This document shows, one piece after another, positions 14,497-22,452 of a stretch of DNA of 24,274 nt. Numbering within the stretch: the first letter of the stretch is position 1; every line of letters starts with the position of its first letter. The notes under the pieces are model-generated. The model was not told the origin of the DNA and did not search any database. It was given only the letters and a program-made list of their open reading frames with translations. The DNA is from Deltaproteobacteria bacterium (GTDB lineage Bacteria > Desulfobacterota > DSM-4660 > Desulfatiglandales > B25-G16), in the NCBI GenBank assembly GCA_020348625.1, contig CP070752.1, positions 2,957,970 through 2,982,243 on the forward strand. The letters are read 5' to 3'. The translations under genes were made by a program, and so were the position numbers.

Positions 14497-15780
14497 CTAA
14501 GGCATGATCCAGTTGGGAAGGGCGGTGGTAAGCTTGGGAATATAGGTCACCAGTATCAGCACGATCACCATGGCAGGCCAGAGTGCGAGCATAGATCGCG
14601 ATGTCCCTTCCATTGTGACACCTCCTACCGTGCATCCCACAAAGAGCCCCGTTCCCACCGGCGGGGTGGTGAGCCCGATTCCCAGATTGAGCATCAACAG
14701 CACCCCAAAGGTTACCGGATCCATGCCCGTTGCCGTCATTACCGGCAGAAGCACCGGGGTCACAATCACGATAAGCGGTGCCACATCCATGATCATTCCC
14801 AGCGCAATAAGAAGGAAATTGATGAGGATATAGAGGACATAGATATTGTCGGTAAGCGAAAGCAGCAGTGTGGTTGCATTGGCCGGAATATGAAGAAAGG
14901 TCATCATCCAGGCGAAGGCCGAGGCACACCCGATGAGGAAGAGCACCGAGGAGGTAGTCTTGACCGAATCGATGAGAACAGGCCAGATGTCCTTGAGCCC
15001 CATCTCCCGGTAGACGACCACCCCGAGAAAGGCAGCATAAAAAACGGCAATTGCAGAGGCTTCGCTCACCGTAAAGATACCGAAGGCAATACCGCCGACT
15101 ATCACAAGAGCTGCCATTATGGCGAGCAGTCCGTCTCTCACGATAACCATCGACTGCCTCAAAGGAGGTCTCTTCTCACTGGGGTAGCCCCTTTTGACGG
15201 CTATGTAATAGCAGGTAATCATGAGGGCAAATCCCACCAATATTCCCGGGATATAGCCGGCTAGAAAGAGCTTCCCTACGGAAACCCCCCCTGCAACCAT
15301 GGCGTAAATGACCATATTATGGCTCGGGGGGATTATGATACCCTGTGTGGCAGAGGCAACGGTGATGGCAGTGGAAAATTCCCTGTCGTAGCCCTTCTGA
15401 ACCATCATGGGAATCATGATAGGCCCGGTAGAGGAGATATCGGCGATGGCGGAGCCTGACACACCGCCGAAAAACATGGATTGGATGCAGTTCACCATGG
15501 CCAGTCCGCCTCGAAATGGGCCGACCAGAACATAGGCGAAATCCACGATCCGCTTCGCCACCCCACCCCTCGCCATAATGCCGCCGGCAAGAATGAAGAG
15601 CGGGATGGCAATGAGGGGAAAGAGCTGGATCCCTGAGCTGATGCGTTGCACCAGCATGGCCGGCCCGATTCCCGTTGCCATACCGGTCAGGAACGCCGCG
15701 GCTCCCAGACAAAAGGCAACAGGAAGACCGCAGGCCACCATGGCCAGAAAGGACCCTATGAGAATAATCGATGGGGGCAC
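14497..15780 (-). CDS. dctM: TRAP transporter large permease DctM
   Basis: A 427-residue membrane protein of the usual length for the TRAP large subunit, about 12 hydrophobic segments throughout. Recognisable family blocks are IPLFILAGGIMARGGVAKRIVDFA, FFGGVSGSAIADISSTGPIMIP and LNLGIGLTTPPVGTGLFVG near the C terminus. It forms the sodium- or proton-coupled translocation channel that receives substrate from the DctP protein. The GTG start overlaps the dctQ stop by one base (TAGTG), so the two permease subunits are translationally coupled. The operon order on this strand is dctP, dctQ, dctM. The substrate is probably a sugar acid, judged from the neighbouring uronate genes. Confidence 0.9.
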   Translation of the reverse strand: MPPSIILIGSFLAMVACGLPVAFCLGAAAFLTGMATGIGPAMLVQRISSGIQLFPLIAIPLFILAGGIMARGGVAKRIVDFAYVLVGPFRGGLAMVNCIQSMFFGGVSGSAIADISSTGPIMIPMMVQKGYDREFSTAITVASATQGIIIPPSHNMVIYAMVAGGVSVGKLFLAGYIPGILVGFALMITCYYIAVKRGYPSEKRPPLRQSMVIVRDGLLAIMAALVIVGGIAFGIFTVSEASAIAVFYAAFLGVVVYREMGLKDIWPVLIDSVKTTSSVLFLIGCASAFAWMMTFLHIPANATTLLLSLTDNIYVLYILINFLLIALGMIMDVAPLIVIVTPVLLPVMTATGMDPVTFGVLLMLNLGIGLTTPPVGTGLFVGCTVGGVTMEGTSRSMLALWPAMVIVLILVTYIPKLTTALPNWIMP

Positions 15781-16289
15781 TAGGGTTCTCCTCCCTGGCC
15801 CCGGTAATACTGTGTGACCCGACCGACGCCCTTAACAAGGGCGAATAGTACCATCAGCACTGCGGCTCCAGGCAGAATATAGTAGGTGATTCCAATCGGG
15901 ATCCCGAGGGCGGACATCTTGCCGCCCATGGTTCGCTGCACCAGTGAGGTGCCCTCTTTGATTATTAACAAGGCGAACCATAAGATGATCCCGTCCATGG
16001 CGGTCAAAATCCACAACCGCACACCTGGCGGGATCCACGAGACAATGATAGTGAGCCTCACGTGTGAATCGGTCCAGACGCAGCCAGCCGCCCCCAGCAA
16101 CGCCGCCCACATCATCGCGACGAGAGCAAGCTCTTCCGCCCAGAATTGGCCGGAGTGAAACAGATAGCGAGCTACCACCTGCCAGCCGACCAACAGCGCA
16201 AGCAGACCAAGGATTACACCTGTAGCAGCGGTAATGCTTTTCTCGAGCCGGTTGAGATTCTTCGCCACTCTTCTCACAAACCCGAGCAT
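15780..16289 (-). CDS. dctQ: TRAP transporter small permease DctQ
   Basis: A 169-residue protein with four predicted membrane helices, the normal form of the TRAP small subunit. The segment VVARYLFHSGQFWAEELALVAMMWAALLGAA matches the conserved RYxF...WxEELxR/A region, and GIPIGITYYILPGAAVLM matches the C-terminal block. It pairs with DctM in the inner membrane. It starts from an ATG with an AGAGGG ribosome site. An 87-bp gap carrying a stable hairpin separates it from dctP. Confidence 0.85.
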   Translation of the reverse strand: MLGFVRRVAKNLNRLEKSITAATGVILGLLALLVGWQVVARYLFHSGQFWAEELALVAMMWAALLGAAGCVWTDSHVRLTIIVSWIPPGVRLWILTAMDGIILWFALLIIKEGTSLVQRTMGGKMSALGIPIGITYYILPGAAVLMVLFALVKGVGRVTQYYRGQGGEP

Positions 16290-16315
16290 CCCTCTTGCTT
16301 CCTCCTCTTACATTA

Positions 16316-16348
16316 CTGGGCCGCGGCCTGCATCAGCCCGCAGCCCAG
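16316..16348 (-). other. Intercistronic hairpin between dctP and dctQ
   Basis: CTGGGC (16316-16321) pairs with GCCCAG (16343-16348), and inside it GCGG (16323-16326) pairs with CCGC (16338-16341), giving ten base pairs with one mismatch and an 11-nt loop. It lacks a U tract, so it is not a normal terminator. Such hairpins after binding-protein genes commonly protect the upstream message and give an excess of binding protein over permease. Confidence 0.55.
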
Positions 16349-16375
16349 TCACGTCAAGCCAAAACGTACAGAATA

Positions 16376-17377
16376 TCACTTAGCCGCAGCCATGATTCCC
16401 TGGATGAGGTCTGCTCCGACAATTGGCTCGTATTCCTCGTACAGCGGTTTTGCCTTCGCCTGAAACTCCGTGATATCGTCCACTTCGTTGAACTCCATTC
16501 CCTTTGCCTTGAGCTGGCTCTTAGCCGTGCCGACAAAATCGGCCCAGATCTGCCTCTGCACCGGAATGGCCTCTTTGGCTGCTTCGAGAATAGCCTTTTG
16601 GATCTCGGTCGAGGCGGAATCAAAGACCTGCTTGCTCATGATGAGGATATCGGGAATAGAAACATGGCGCGTGTAAGAGTAGTATTTCGCTACCTCCTGC
16701 ATGTTGAACGCAATAACCGTGGGCTCATTGTTTTCCCAACCATCGATCACTTTTTGCTGGAGTGCCACATACACCTCTGACTGTCCCATGGGTATTGCTG
16801 TTGCACCGAAGGCATTGATGGTTGCGATGAGCGGCTTGCTTTTCATAACACGGATTTTAAGGCCCTTGAGGTCGTCAGGTTTCCTCACAGGGCCTACCCT
16901 TGTGGTGACATTGCGAAAACCCGCATCGAAGAAGGCAAGGCCCTTGAACCGGTTATTTTCCAGATCGGCCATGAGCTTTGCCCCGATCGGGCCCTCCAGA
17001 ACGGCGTGCTGATGCTCCAGATTCTTCCAGATAAAGGGGAGGCTCCCCACCTGTAAGGTCTTAGAGAACTGCCCGAGCGGTGCTGAGGAGACCTTAGTAA
17101 ACTCAATGGAGCCGAGCTGAACCCCTTCAATGTAATCCTTTTCCTGGCCGAGCTGGCCTGCCGGATAAACCGTGATCACTGCCTCACCGTTTGTTTTTTC
17201 CTTTACCTTGTCGGCGAACATGACGAGGGCCTTGTGAACGGGATGAGATTCGGGAAGCACTGAAGCGAGCTTCCAGTTGTACTTCGCCGCCTGGACTGGC
17301 CCCGCGGCAGCAACTACGAATGCCGCTCCGATGACGATGCAGATCGCCACGACTAAGAAATGATTGCTCCTTTTCAT
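16376..17377 (-). CDS. dctP: TRAP transporter substrate-binding protein DctP
   Basis: A 333-residue periplasmic binding protein with a clear signal peptide (MKRSNH, hydrophobic core, cleavage near VQAA/KYN). Family landmarks are SHPVHKALVMFADKVKEKTNG, VYPAGQLGQEKDYIEGVQLGSIEF, GFRNVTTR and GLKIRVMKSKPLIATINAFGATAIPMGQSEVYVALQQKVIDGWENN. The arginine of LKIRVM is the one that normally binds the substrate carboxylate, so the ligand should be an organic or sugar acid. AGGAGG lies seven bases before the ATG. It is the first gene of the TRAP block, downstream of the alcohol dehydrogenase and IclR genes on the same strand. Confidence 0.9.
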   Translation of the reverse strand: MKRSNHFLVVAICIVIGAAFVVAAAGPVQAAKYNWKLASVLPESHPVHKALVMFADKVKEKTNGEAVITVYPAGQLGQEKDYIEGVQLGSIEFTKVSSAPLGQFSKTLQVGSLPFIWKNLEHQHAVLEGPIGAKLMADLENNRFKGLAFFDAGFRNVTTRVGPVRKPDDLKGLKIRVMKSKPLIATINAFGATAIPMGQSEVYVALQQKVIDGWENNEPTVIAFNMQEVAKYYSYTRHVSIPDILIMSKQVFDSASTEIQKAILEAAKEAIPVQRQIWADFVGTAKSQLKAKGMEFNEVDDITEFQAKAKPLYEEYEPIVGADLIQGIMAAAK

Positions 17378-17627
17378 AATGATCCTCCTGGATTAAAGGT
17401 TTTCAGTTGCCGATCCCTGACGACATATCCCTCACTACCACCTCCTTTCTCGGCCGTTTTCCTCAAGAATTTGCACGTGAACTGGCCCTGATTCGGAAAG
17501 ACTATCAATGCACCCATGAAAAACACCCCGCACGAAATCGCAGGCAGAAAAGATCTCAAGCTGAAGCTTGGTCCACTTCTGATCTCGGATCACCGTGAGC
17601 GTTTCATTCTCCTTGTCAGCACGTTTT
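17378..17627. other. Gap between alcohol dehydrogenase and dctP with coupled small open frames
   Basis: On the minus strand a frame ending at 17435 (about 80 codons from a TTG at 17677) stops in TAGTG, whose GTG begins a 10-codon frame (17435-17403) with a perfect AAAGGAGGTG ribosome site. None of the encoded sequences is recognisable, so I do not call a gene. No clear promoter for dctP was seen. Confidence 0.35.
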
Positions 17628-18671
17628 TCAGGCGATTCTGATAAGAACCTTAAGGCAGCTGTCCGGTTTTTCCTCAAGCAGATGAAAGGCTTCTGGCGTC
17701 TCCTCCAGGTCGAACTCCTTGGTCACAAGGAGTTCGGGATGGAATACGCACTGTGACATCATGCTCAGGGCACGGGGAAAGTCTCCCAAGGTTACCCTTG
17801 ATCCAACTAACTGAATTTCTTTGAGCACAAACTCCTTCCATAATATAGGCGTGAACTGGGGCCCTAACCCCATGACGACGATCCGTCCCCCGCTCCTTGT
17901 CATACGGACTGCCTGTGATACGGGTAGCTCCCTGCCCTCAATCTCTACGGCGGCCCCAACGGCTTCAATCACCCTGTCTACTCCCAGTCCACCAGTCAGT
18001 GACAGAACCTCCTCCACCGGATCTTTCCGCCTGTTGTTGATGGTGAGATCAGCCCCCATCTTTCCGGCGATCTCCAAACGATTGTCCTGGATATCCACAG
18101 AACAGACCCATGAGGCGGCCGTTTGCCTGATCACCTCCAGAACCGAAAGTCCCAAACGGCCTGCACCTAAAACAACGACCCGGTCTCCCGGCTCAATGAG
18201 CGCCTTTCGTGCCGAATGAACACCGAGGCTATACAATTCGACAAGAGATCCGTCCCGTGTTGAAATGCTATCGGGGAGCTTAAAGACCTTACTCGAGTCG
18301 GCAACCGCATACTCGGCAAATGCCCCGTCTGTCTCGATCCCAATGAGCCCCAGGTTGCTGCACGCGTTGTTCTGCCCGTTCAGACATGCAGGGCATCGGC
18401 TGCACCAGATGATCGGATCAACAACAACCCGATCCCCCTCCTTCAGGTCTGCCACTGCTTTTCCTGCAGACGCAACAACTCCGGAGAATTCATGACCCAG
18501 GATCCTGGGATAGGTGACCCGATCCTTGAACTCTCCTAAGTAGATATGAATATCGGTTCCGCAGATACTTGCCCACTGGACCTTGATCAATACCTCGTCA
18601 TAACCTGGCAGCGGTACTGGAACCTCTCGTGCCACGATTTTCTTATCATCAGTCAGAACCGCCGCCTTCAC
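17628..18671 (-). CDS. Zinc-dependent medium-chain alcohol dehydrogenase (sugar-acid or polyol dehydrogenase type)
   Basis: A 347-residue MDR-family dehydrogenase. Cys37 in SICGTDIH and GHE (59-61) bind the catalytic zinc. The four cysteines in WCSRCPACLNGQNNAC (about 89-104) are the structural zinc lobe. VVLGAGRLG is the GxGxxG nucleotide-binding turn and CSVDIQ ends with the aspartate that favours NAD. Closest recalled relatives are threonine, sorbitol and idonate-type dehydrogenases (RspB-like), so the substrate is probably a sugar acid or polyol fed by the adjacent TRAP system. The GTG start overlaps the end of the IclR gene by 23 bp, with GGAG upstream, so the two are coupled. Confidence 0.8.
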   Translation of the reverse strand: MKAAVLTDDKKIVAREVPVPLPGYDEVLIKVQWASICGTDIHIYLGEFKDRVTYPRILGHEFSGVVASAGKAVADLKEGDRVVVDPIIWCSRCPACLNGQNNACSNLGLIGIETDGAFAEYAVADSSKVFKLPDSISTRDGSLVELYSLGVHSARKALIEPGDRVVVLGAGRLGLSVLEVIRQTAASWVCSVDIQDNRLEIAGKMGADLTINNRRKDPVEEVLSLTGGLGVDRVIEAVGAAVEIEGRELPVSQAVRMTRSGGRIVVMGLGPQFTPILWKEFVLKEIQLVGSRVTLGDFPRALSMMSQCVFHPELLVTKEFDLEETPEAFHLLEEKPDSCLKVLIRIA

Positions 18672-19428
18672 CTGATTCTCTCCGTTCTCTGAACATAGAC
18701 AGAATAGCTGAACTGCAGCGCTTCACCGCTTCTATTTCCCTGTCTATTCCTCCCTCATCCTCAATATAGGAGGGGAAGCTGAGGCTGATGCCTGCTATGA
18801 CATCTCCCTCTGCACTAAAGACAGGTGCAGCGACACAGATGATTCCCCGTGTAATCTCCTCACGGTCAACTCCGCACTTACGCTCCCGAATCATGTCGAG
18901 TTCCCGCTCCAAAACAGCTGCGTCAGTTATGGTGTTGTTTGTAAACGACTCAAGCTTACGCCTCAGCACAGCCTTTCGGCTCTCTTTATCCATGAAGGCC
19001 AAAAGCACCTTGCCCAAGGCCGTGCAGTGGAGCGGAAAGCTGCGCCCCACCTCTGAAAAGAGCTTGATGCCGTAATCGCGAGACTCGAGCTTGTCAAGAT
19101 AGACACCCATGTTCCCGTTACTCACACCGAGGTGACAAGTGTGCTGGGTTTCGCTATGAAGTTCCATGAGATGAGGGCGAACATAGTCCCTGAGGTTGAA
19201 ATGTGTCATGACCTCCGAGCCAAGAGAAGAGAGTTTCAAATCTCCCCGATACTTGCCAGTAATGGCGTCAAATCTAAGATATCCCATATTCACGAGCGTC
19301 TTGAGAATCCTATGGGCACTGGTCTTTGGCACCTCGGTCAGTGCCACCACCTCTGAAAACAACAGGCCGCTTTCCTGATGAGAAACGATCTCCTCTATGA
19401 TCCTGAATGCCTTGGCAAGCGTATTCAT
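18649..19428 (-). CDS. IclR-family transcriptional regulator
   Basis: A 259-residue regulator. Residues 1-60 are the winged helix-turn-helix (ALTEVPKTSAHRILKTLVNMGYLRFD). The rest is the IclR effector-binding domain, with YLDKLES, GRSFPLHCTALGKVLLAF and the C-terminal GVDREEITRGIICVAAPVFSAEGDVIAGISLSFP block typical of the family. IclR proteins usually repress nearby catabolic genes and respond to a sugar-acid intermediate such as KDG. Its ATG overlaps the stop of the upstream small membrane frame (ATGA) and its 3' end overlaps the dehydrogenase. It is the natural candidate to bind the GTTTC/GAAAC array at 20072-20105. Confidence 0.85.
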   Translation of the reverse strand: MNTLAKAFRIIEEIVSHQESGLLFSEVVALTEVPKTSAHRILKTLVNMGYLRFDAITGKYRGDLKLSSLGSEVMTHFNLRDYVRPHLMELHSETQHTCHLGVSNGNMGVYLDKLESRDYGIKLFSEVGRSFPLHCTALGKVLLAFMDKESRKAVLRRKLESFTNNTITDAAVLERELDMIRERKCGVDREEITRGIICVAAPVFSAEGDVIAGISLSFPSYIEDEGGIDREIEAVKRCSSAILSMFRERRESGEGGGSD

Positions 19429-19754
19429 CTTTCAGCGCCCTTTCCTCTGTCACACGAGTTCTTCTGCCTCACATCCGTTTGGGTTTCGCCTTGTTCTTGT
19501 CGAAACACCGAATTCCTGATTTCACCCAGCGCAACCACCAGATCACGAATCGAATAACCGATCATGATGAAGCCCGGCAACGGAATGCACAAACACCACA
19601 GATACCTCGGTAGTATAGGAATAGGAGATCGCTCGTGTGCAACCACCGTAAGCTTCACGCCATAATAGGGCATAACCATCAGGAACATCATGGAGAGAAT
19701 CCCGACGATCGCATCAATTATTCCCTCAAGACCTCCCTTCACCTTATTTTCCAA
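19425..19754 (-). pseudogene. Truncated TRAP small permease (second dctQ), C-terminal half
   Basis: A 109-residue frame whose first 75 residues look like the last two helices of a DctQ protein: RLENKVKGGLEGIIDAIVGILSMMF is the linker and third helix, ERSPIPILPRYLWCLCIPLPGFIM the conserved S/P-rich loop and fourth helix. The first two helices and their conserved motif are missing; upstream the frame closes at a stop (19815-19817) after unrelated residues. The listed TTG start has no good ribosome site. The stop overlaps the IclR ATG (ATGA), so it may once have been, or still be, coupled to IclR. Its relation to an intact dctQ at 15780-16289 suggests a second TRAP system that has been lost. Confidence 0.5.
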
Positions 19755-20041
19755 CCGCTTCGCGCGAGAGTACTCCTTGTCCTGCCGGAGCGCATGGGCT
19801 AAAGGCTTTTGATCTCATACCCATACTTGTTCTCTTCTAGAAAGGTTACGAAGAGAAAACGACAGACAGGACCGATCTGCCGGCCTGGTGAGGCCCTGGG
19901 GTTTCGATTCCGTCTCCGACTCTCTTTGGAGTCTTCAGGTGCAGTTTGCCATGCGTACTCAACAATCTCTGTTGAAGGAAAACGGGCAGTTTTCCCGTTG
20001 GCCCAAAGCCACGGTGCACGCCAGCAAATCCGAATTTGTTC
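19755..20041. other. Unassigned sequence at the rearranged junction
   Basis: Nearly 290 bp of open sequence with no recognised gene on either strand. On the minus strand a frame ending at about 19801 (final residues FLEENKYGYEIKSL) is open for some 80 codons but has no start or known family. A 78-codon rightward frame at 19809-20045 is also unsupported. Confidence 0.35.
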
Positions 20042-20070
20042 TTGACAAAGCCGTTGAAGGAGAGTAAATT
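20042..20070 (+). promoter_or_regulatory. Sigma70-type promoter for the rightward uronate genes
   Basis: TTGACA (20042-20047, perfect) and TAAATT (20065-20070, four of six) are 17 bp apart. Transcription would start near 20077, inside the first inverted repeat of the operator array, so a repressor bound there would block initiation. The message would run into the yhcH relic, kduI and kduD. Confidence 0.6.
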
Positions 20071-20071
20071 T

Positions 20072-20105
20072 GTTTCAAACTAGAAACAAAGTTTCTTTAT
20101 AGAAA
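20072..20105. promoter_or_regulatory. Operator array of alternating GTTTC / GAAAC half-sites, probable IclR target
   Basis: Half-sites are GTTTC (20072-20076), GAAAC (20083-20087), GTTTC (20091-20095) and AGAAA (20101-20105). They make three overlapping inverted repeats: GTTTC-N6-GAAAC, AGAAAC-AAA-GTTTCT, and TTTCT-N4-AGAAA. The middle one resembles the GAAAC-N3-GTTTC palindrome I recall for KdgR, an IclR-family repressor of pectin genes in enterobacteria. The array overlaps the predicted start site of the rightward promoter and lies between the two catabolic arms. Confidence 0.6.
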
Positions 20106-20107
20106 TT

Positions 20108-20136
20108 TTCGTACTACAATCACCACCCTTTGTCAA
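20108..20136 (-). promoter_or_regulatory. Possible leftward promoter facing the rightward one
   Basis: A perfect TTGACA on the minus strand (20131-20136) is followed after 17 bp by a poor -10 box, TACGAA (20108-20113, three of six). If used it would start transcription near 20101, also in the operator array, and serve the IclR, dehydrogenase and TRAP genes. The weak -10 keeps confidence low. Confidence 0.25.
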
Positions 20137-20160
20137 CAACTATTCAACATGCCGATATCT

Positions 20161-20180
20161 CCCTTTCGGCGGCGAAAGGG
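20161..20180 (+). other. Perfect 8-bp hairpin in the leader before the yhcH relic
   Basis: CCCTTTCG (20161-20168) and CGAAAGGG (20173-20180) enclose a GCGG loop. No U tract follows, so it is not a standard terminator; it could affect message stability or mark the rearrangement point. Confidence 0.5.
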
Positions 20181-20293
20181 CCCCCTCGATCATTTACACA
20201 GGGTGGATTACCACGTGCCTATCGAGAGCGGAGTTTCTGATCGCTCTCGGTAGAGGAAGCGATCGATGCTGCAAAACATATCGCGGCCGGAAA

Positions 20294-20569
20294 AACGCCA
20301 AGCTTGAAGCCCACAGACAGTACATCGACATCCAGTTCACCGTAGCGGGAAGGGATGAGATCGGCTGGAAGCCTGCTGCCCGATGTACCAGGCACGGGCA
20401 GGAGTACAATGAAGAGAAGGACGTGGTATTTTTCAGCGATGAACCCGACGCGTGGGTTGCTACCCCGGCTGGGACCTTTGGCGTCTTCTTTCCGGAGGAC
20501 GCCCACGCGCCCCTCGGCGGCACAGGCCCCATTCACAAGGTCGTGGTGAAGGTCGCCGTTGAGTGGTAG
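20294..20569 (+). pseudogene. YhcH/YiaL (DUF386) family relic, C-terminal part only
   Basis: The frame ending in TAG at 20567-20569 encodes a clear C-terminal part of the YhcH/YjgK/YiaL family: AKLEAHRQYIDIQFTVAGRDEIGWKP, then EYNEEKDVVFFSDEPDAW, AGTFGVFFPEDAHAPLGG and HKVVVKVAVEW. The metal-binding E.H and the FPEDAH motif are intact. Upstream of residue KLEAH the same frame stays open but no longer resembles the family and contains no usable start codon. A plausible continuation (EEAIDAAKHIAAGKN) lies in another frame, joined at a run of five A (20291-20295), suggesting a lost base. The family is found in sialic acid, yia and uronate gene sets, fitting the neighbours. Either a decayed gene or sequence errors. 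Confidence 0.6.
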
Positions 20570-20682
20570 TGGCCCCTTGTCTGACGACAAAGACACCTTT
20601 CAACTAAGCTCAAGTGAGTGCCGCGATCGCCTTACTCCGGCAACCGTGAACGGAGAACCCACAACCAAAGGAGACATGAAAC

Positions 20683-21510
20683 ATGGAATAACGAGATGCT
20701 GTACACCCCAACGACTTTGAGGTCTATACCACCGAAGAGATACGGGAGGAGTTTCTTGTTCAGGATCTGTTTGTTCCGGGAAATCCAAGGCTCGTTTACA
20801 GCTACTATGACCGTATGATCGTAGGTGGCATATGTCCCGACAAGGCCCTTCATCTCGAGGTCAGCAAGGAACTGGGATCGGATTTCTTTCTCCAAAGGAG
20901 GGAGATGGGCACCATCAATGTTGGCCCAAGAGGCATGGTAGCTGTCGAAGGCGAGGAATACGTGCTGGACACGAAAGACGGTCTGTACGTTGGCATGGGG
21001 GCCAAGGAGGTTTCCTTCTCCAGTGCGGACAAAGGTAATCCTGCCCGCTTTTACCTCATCAGCGGACCGGCACACACCCATTACCCGACGCAAAGAATAG
21101 AGATCGGCACCACCGAAACCGTGCATCTTGGCTCACCGAGCGAATCAAATGAACGAACAATACACAAATATATTCACCCCGATGGAGTAAAGAGCTGCCA
21201 GCTCGTAATGGGTATGACGCTCCTGGCGCCAAACAACGTATGGAACAGCATGCCCTGTCATACCCACGACCGCAGGATGGAGGCCTATTTCTATTTCGAC
21301 TTGGCAGATGACGCAGTGCTCTTTCATTTCATGGGCAAACCCGACCAGACTCGTCACATTGTCGTGCGGAACGAAGAAGCCGTGCTATCGCCAAGCTGGT
21401 CGATCCACTCGGGAGTGGGAACCAGCAACTATACCTTCATATGGGCGATGCTTGGAGAGAATCAGATCTTTACCGACATGGATGACGTTCCCATGTCGGC
21501 ATTGAAATAA
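20683..21510 (+). pseudogene. kduI: 5-keto-4-deoxyuronate isomerase KduI, with a stop at codon 3
   Basis: From an ATG at 20683, eight bases after AAAGGAGA, the frame reads Met-Glu-stop-Arg-Asp-Ala-Val-His-Pro-Asn-Asp and then runs uninterrupted to 21510. Apart from the TAA at 20689-20691 it is a normal-length KduI (about 275 residues; E. coli has 278). Family blocks are EEFLVQDLFVPGNPRLVYSYYDRMIVGG, YVGMGAKEVSF, MPCHTHDRRMEAYFYF (the two histidines and glutamate that bind zinc) and SWSIHSGVGTSNYTFIW. KduI converts 5-keto-4-deoxyuronate to 2,5-diketo-3-deoxygluconate in pectin and uronate breakdown. The first usable in-frame ATG after the stop is 20815, which would remove 44 residues. kduD follows 20 bp downstream. 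The stop may be a mutation or a sequencing error. Confidence 0.8.
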
Positions 21511-21530
21511 CCTCAGCCAGGGAGTGAAAG

Positions 21531-22292
21531 ATGGTGCTCGATCAGTTTAATCTCTCAGGGAAGGTTGCAATTGTCACAGGATGCAGCACGGGTTTGGGGC
21601 AGGGGATGTCTTACGGGCTTGCAGAAGCCGGGGCCGATGTTGTTGGCATTGACTACGTGGATTTTCCTGAGACCCAGGCAACCATTGAGGACATGGGTAG
21701 AAGGTTCTTGGGGATCAAGGCTGACCTGTCAAGCCTTGACCCTATTGCAGGGATTATGCAAGAGACCCTGAAGGCCTTTGGGAAACTGGATATCCTCGTG
21801 AATAATGCAGGGATCATTCGCCGCGCAGACGCCATTGAATTTACCGAAAAAGACTGGGATGATGTCATGAATCTGAACATCAAAACACTCTTTTTCTTAA
21901 GTCAGGGTGCGGCACGGCAATTCATCAAGCAGGGAACTCGGGGAAAGATCATTAATGTTGCATCCATGCTTTCTTTCCAGGGGGGCATTCGTGTTCCTTC
22001 ATATACTGCCAGCAAAAGCGGCGTGATGGGTGTTACCCGGCTTATGGCGAATGAGTGGGCAAAGCAGAACATAAACATAAATGCTATTGCTCCCGGCTGG
22101 ATGGCCACAAATAACACGGCACCGCTTCGAGCCGATCCTGTGAGAAGCAAAGAAATTCTGGAACGGATACCCGCCGGCAGATGGGGTACGCCGGATGATC
22201 TCAAGGGCGTTGTCGTTTTTTTGGCGTCAGAGGCCTCGAACTATGTGAATGGTTATACCATAGCCGTTGACGGTGGTTGGCTAGCGCGATGA
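21531..22292 (+). CDS. kduD: 2-dehydro-3-deoxy-D-gluconate 5-dehydrogenase KduD (SDR family)
   Basis: A 253-residue short-chain dehydrogenase. TGCSTGLGQGMSYGLAEAGADVVGID is the Rossmann nucleotide site (TGxxxGxG), NNAGI is the structural motif near residue 88, and SM...YTASKSG supplies the catalytic Ser, Tyr and Lys. IAPGWMATNNT and the C-terminal DGGWLAR are strongly KduD-like. It reduces 2,5-diketo-3-deoxygluconate to 2-keto-3-deoxygluconate with NADH in the cytoplasm. GGGAG precedes the ATG. It sits directly after kduI, whose product is its substrate, and before a terminator-like hairpin and the KDPG aldolase gene. Confidence 0.88.
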   Translation: MVLDQFNLSGKVAIVTGCSTGLGQGMSYGLAEAGADVVGIDYVDFPETQATIEDMGRRFLGIKADLSSLDPIAGIMQETLKAFGKLDILVNNAGIIRRADAIEFTEKDWDDVMNLNIKTLFFLSQGAARQFIKQGTRGKIINVASMLSFQGGIRVPSYTASKSGVMGVTRLMANEWAKQNININAIAPGWMATNNTAPLRADPVRSKEILERIPAGRWGTPDDLKGVVVFLASEASNYVNGYTIAVDGGWLAR

Positions 22293-22300
22293 ACGAAATG

Positions 22301-22350
22301 GGCAGTGAAAACCCCTTTTCAAGGAATTGCCTTCACTGCTCTCTCTTTTC
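22301..22350 (+). terminator. Terminator or attenuator between kduD and the aldolase gene
   Basis: GCAGTGAA (22302-22309) and TTCACTGC (22332-22339) form a perfect 8-bp stem; the 22-nt loop holds a smaller CCTT/AAGG stem. TCTCTCTTTTC follows. The pyrimidine-rich tail suggests partial termination of the kduI-kduD message. Confidence 0.6.
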
Positions 22351-22452
22351 CGAATGTCTTTGATGCATTTTCACGGTTGAAGAACGTGTGTCGAGGGAGC
22401 ACGGGCTTCCTGGCACCGGCGGAGAATAATTGATTAAAGAGGAGCATGTTAC

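Noticed and set aside
14465..14929. Long open frame inside dctM in another frame
   Set aside because: It lies within the well-supported dctM frame and has an unnatural Cys/His-rich composition.
19809..20045. Rightward 78-codon frame before the promoter
   Set aside because: No homology recognised, ends inside the promoter, no ribosome site.
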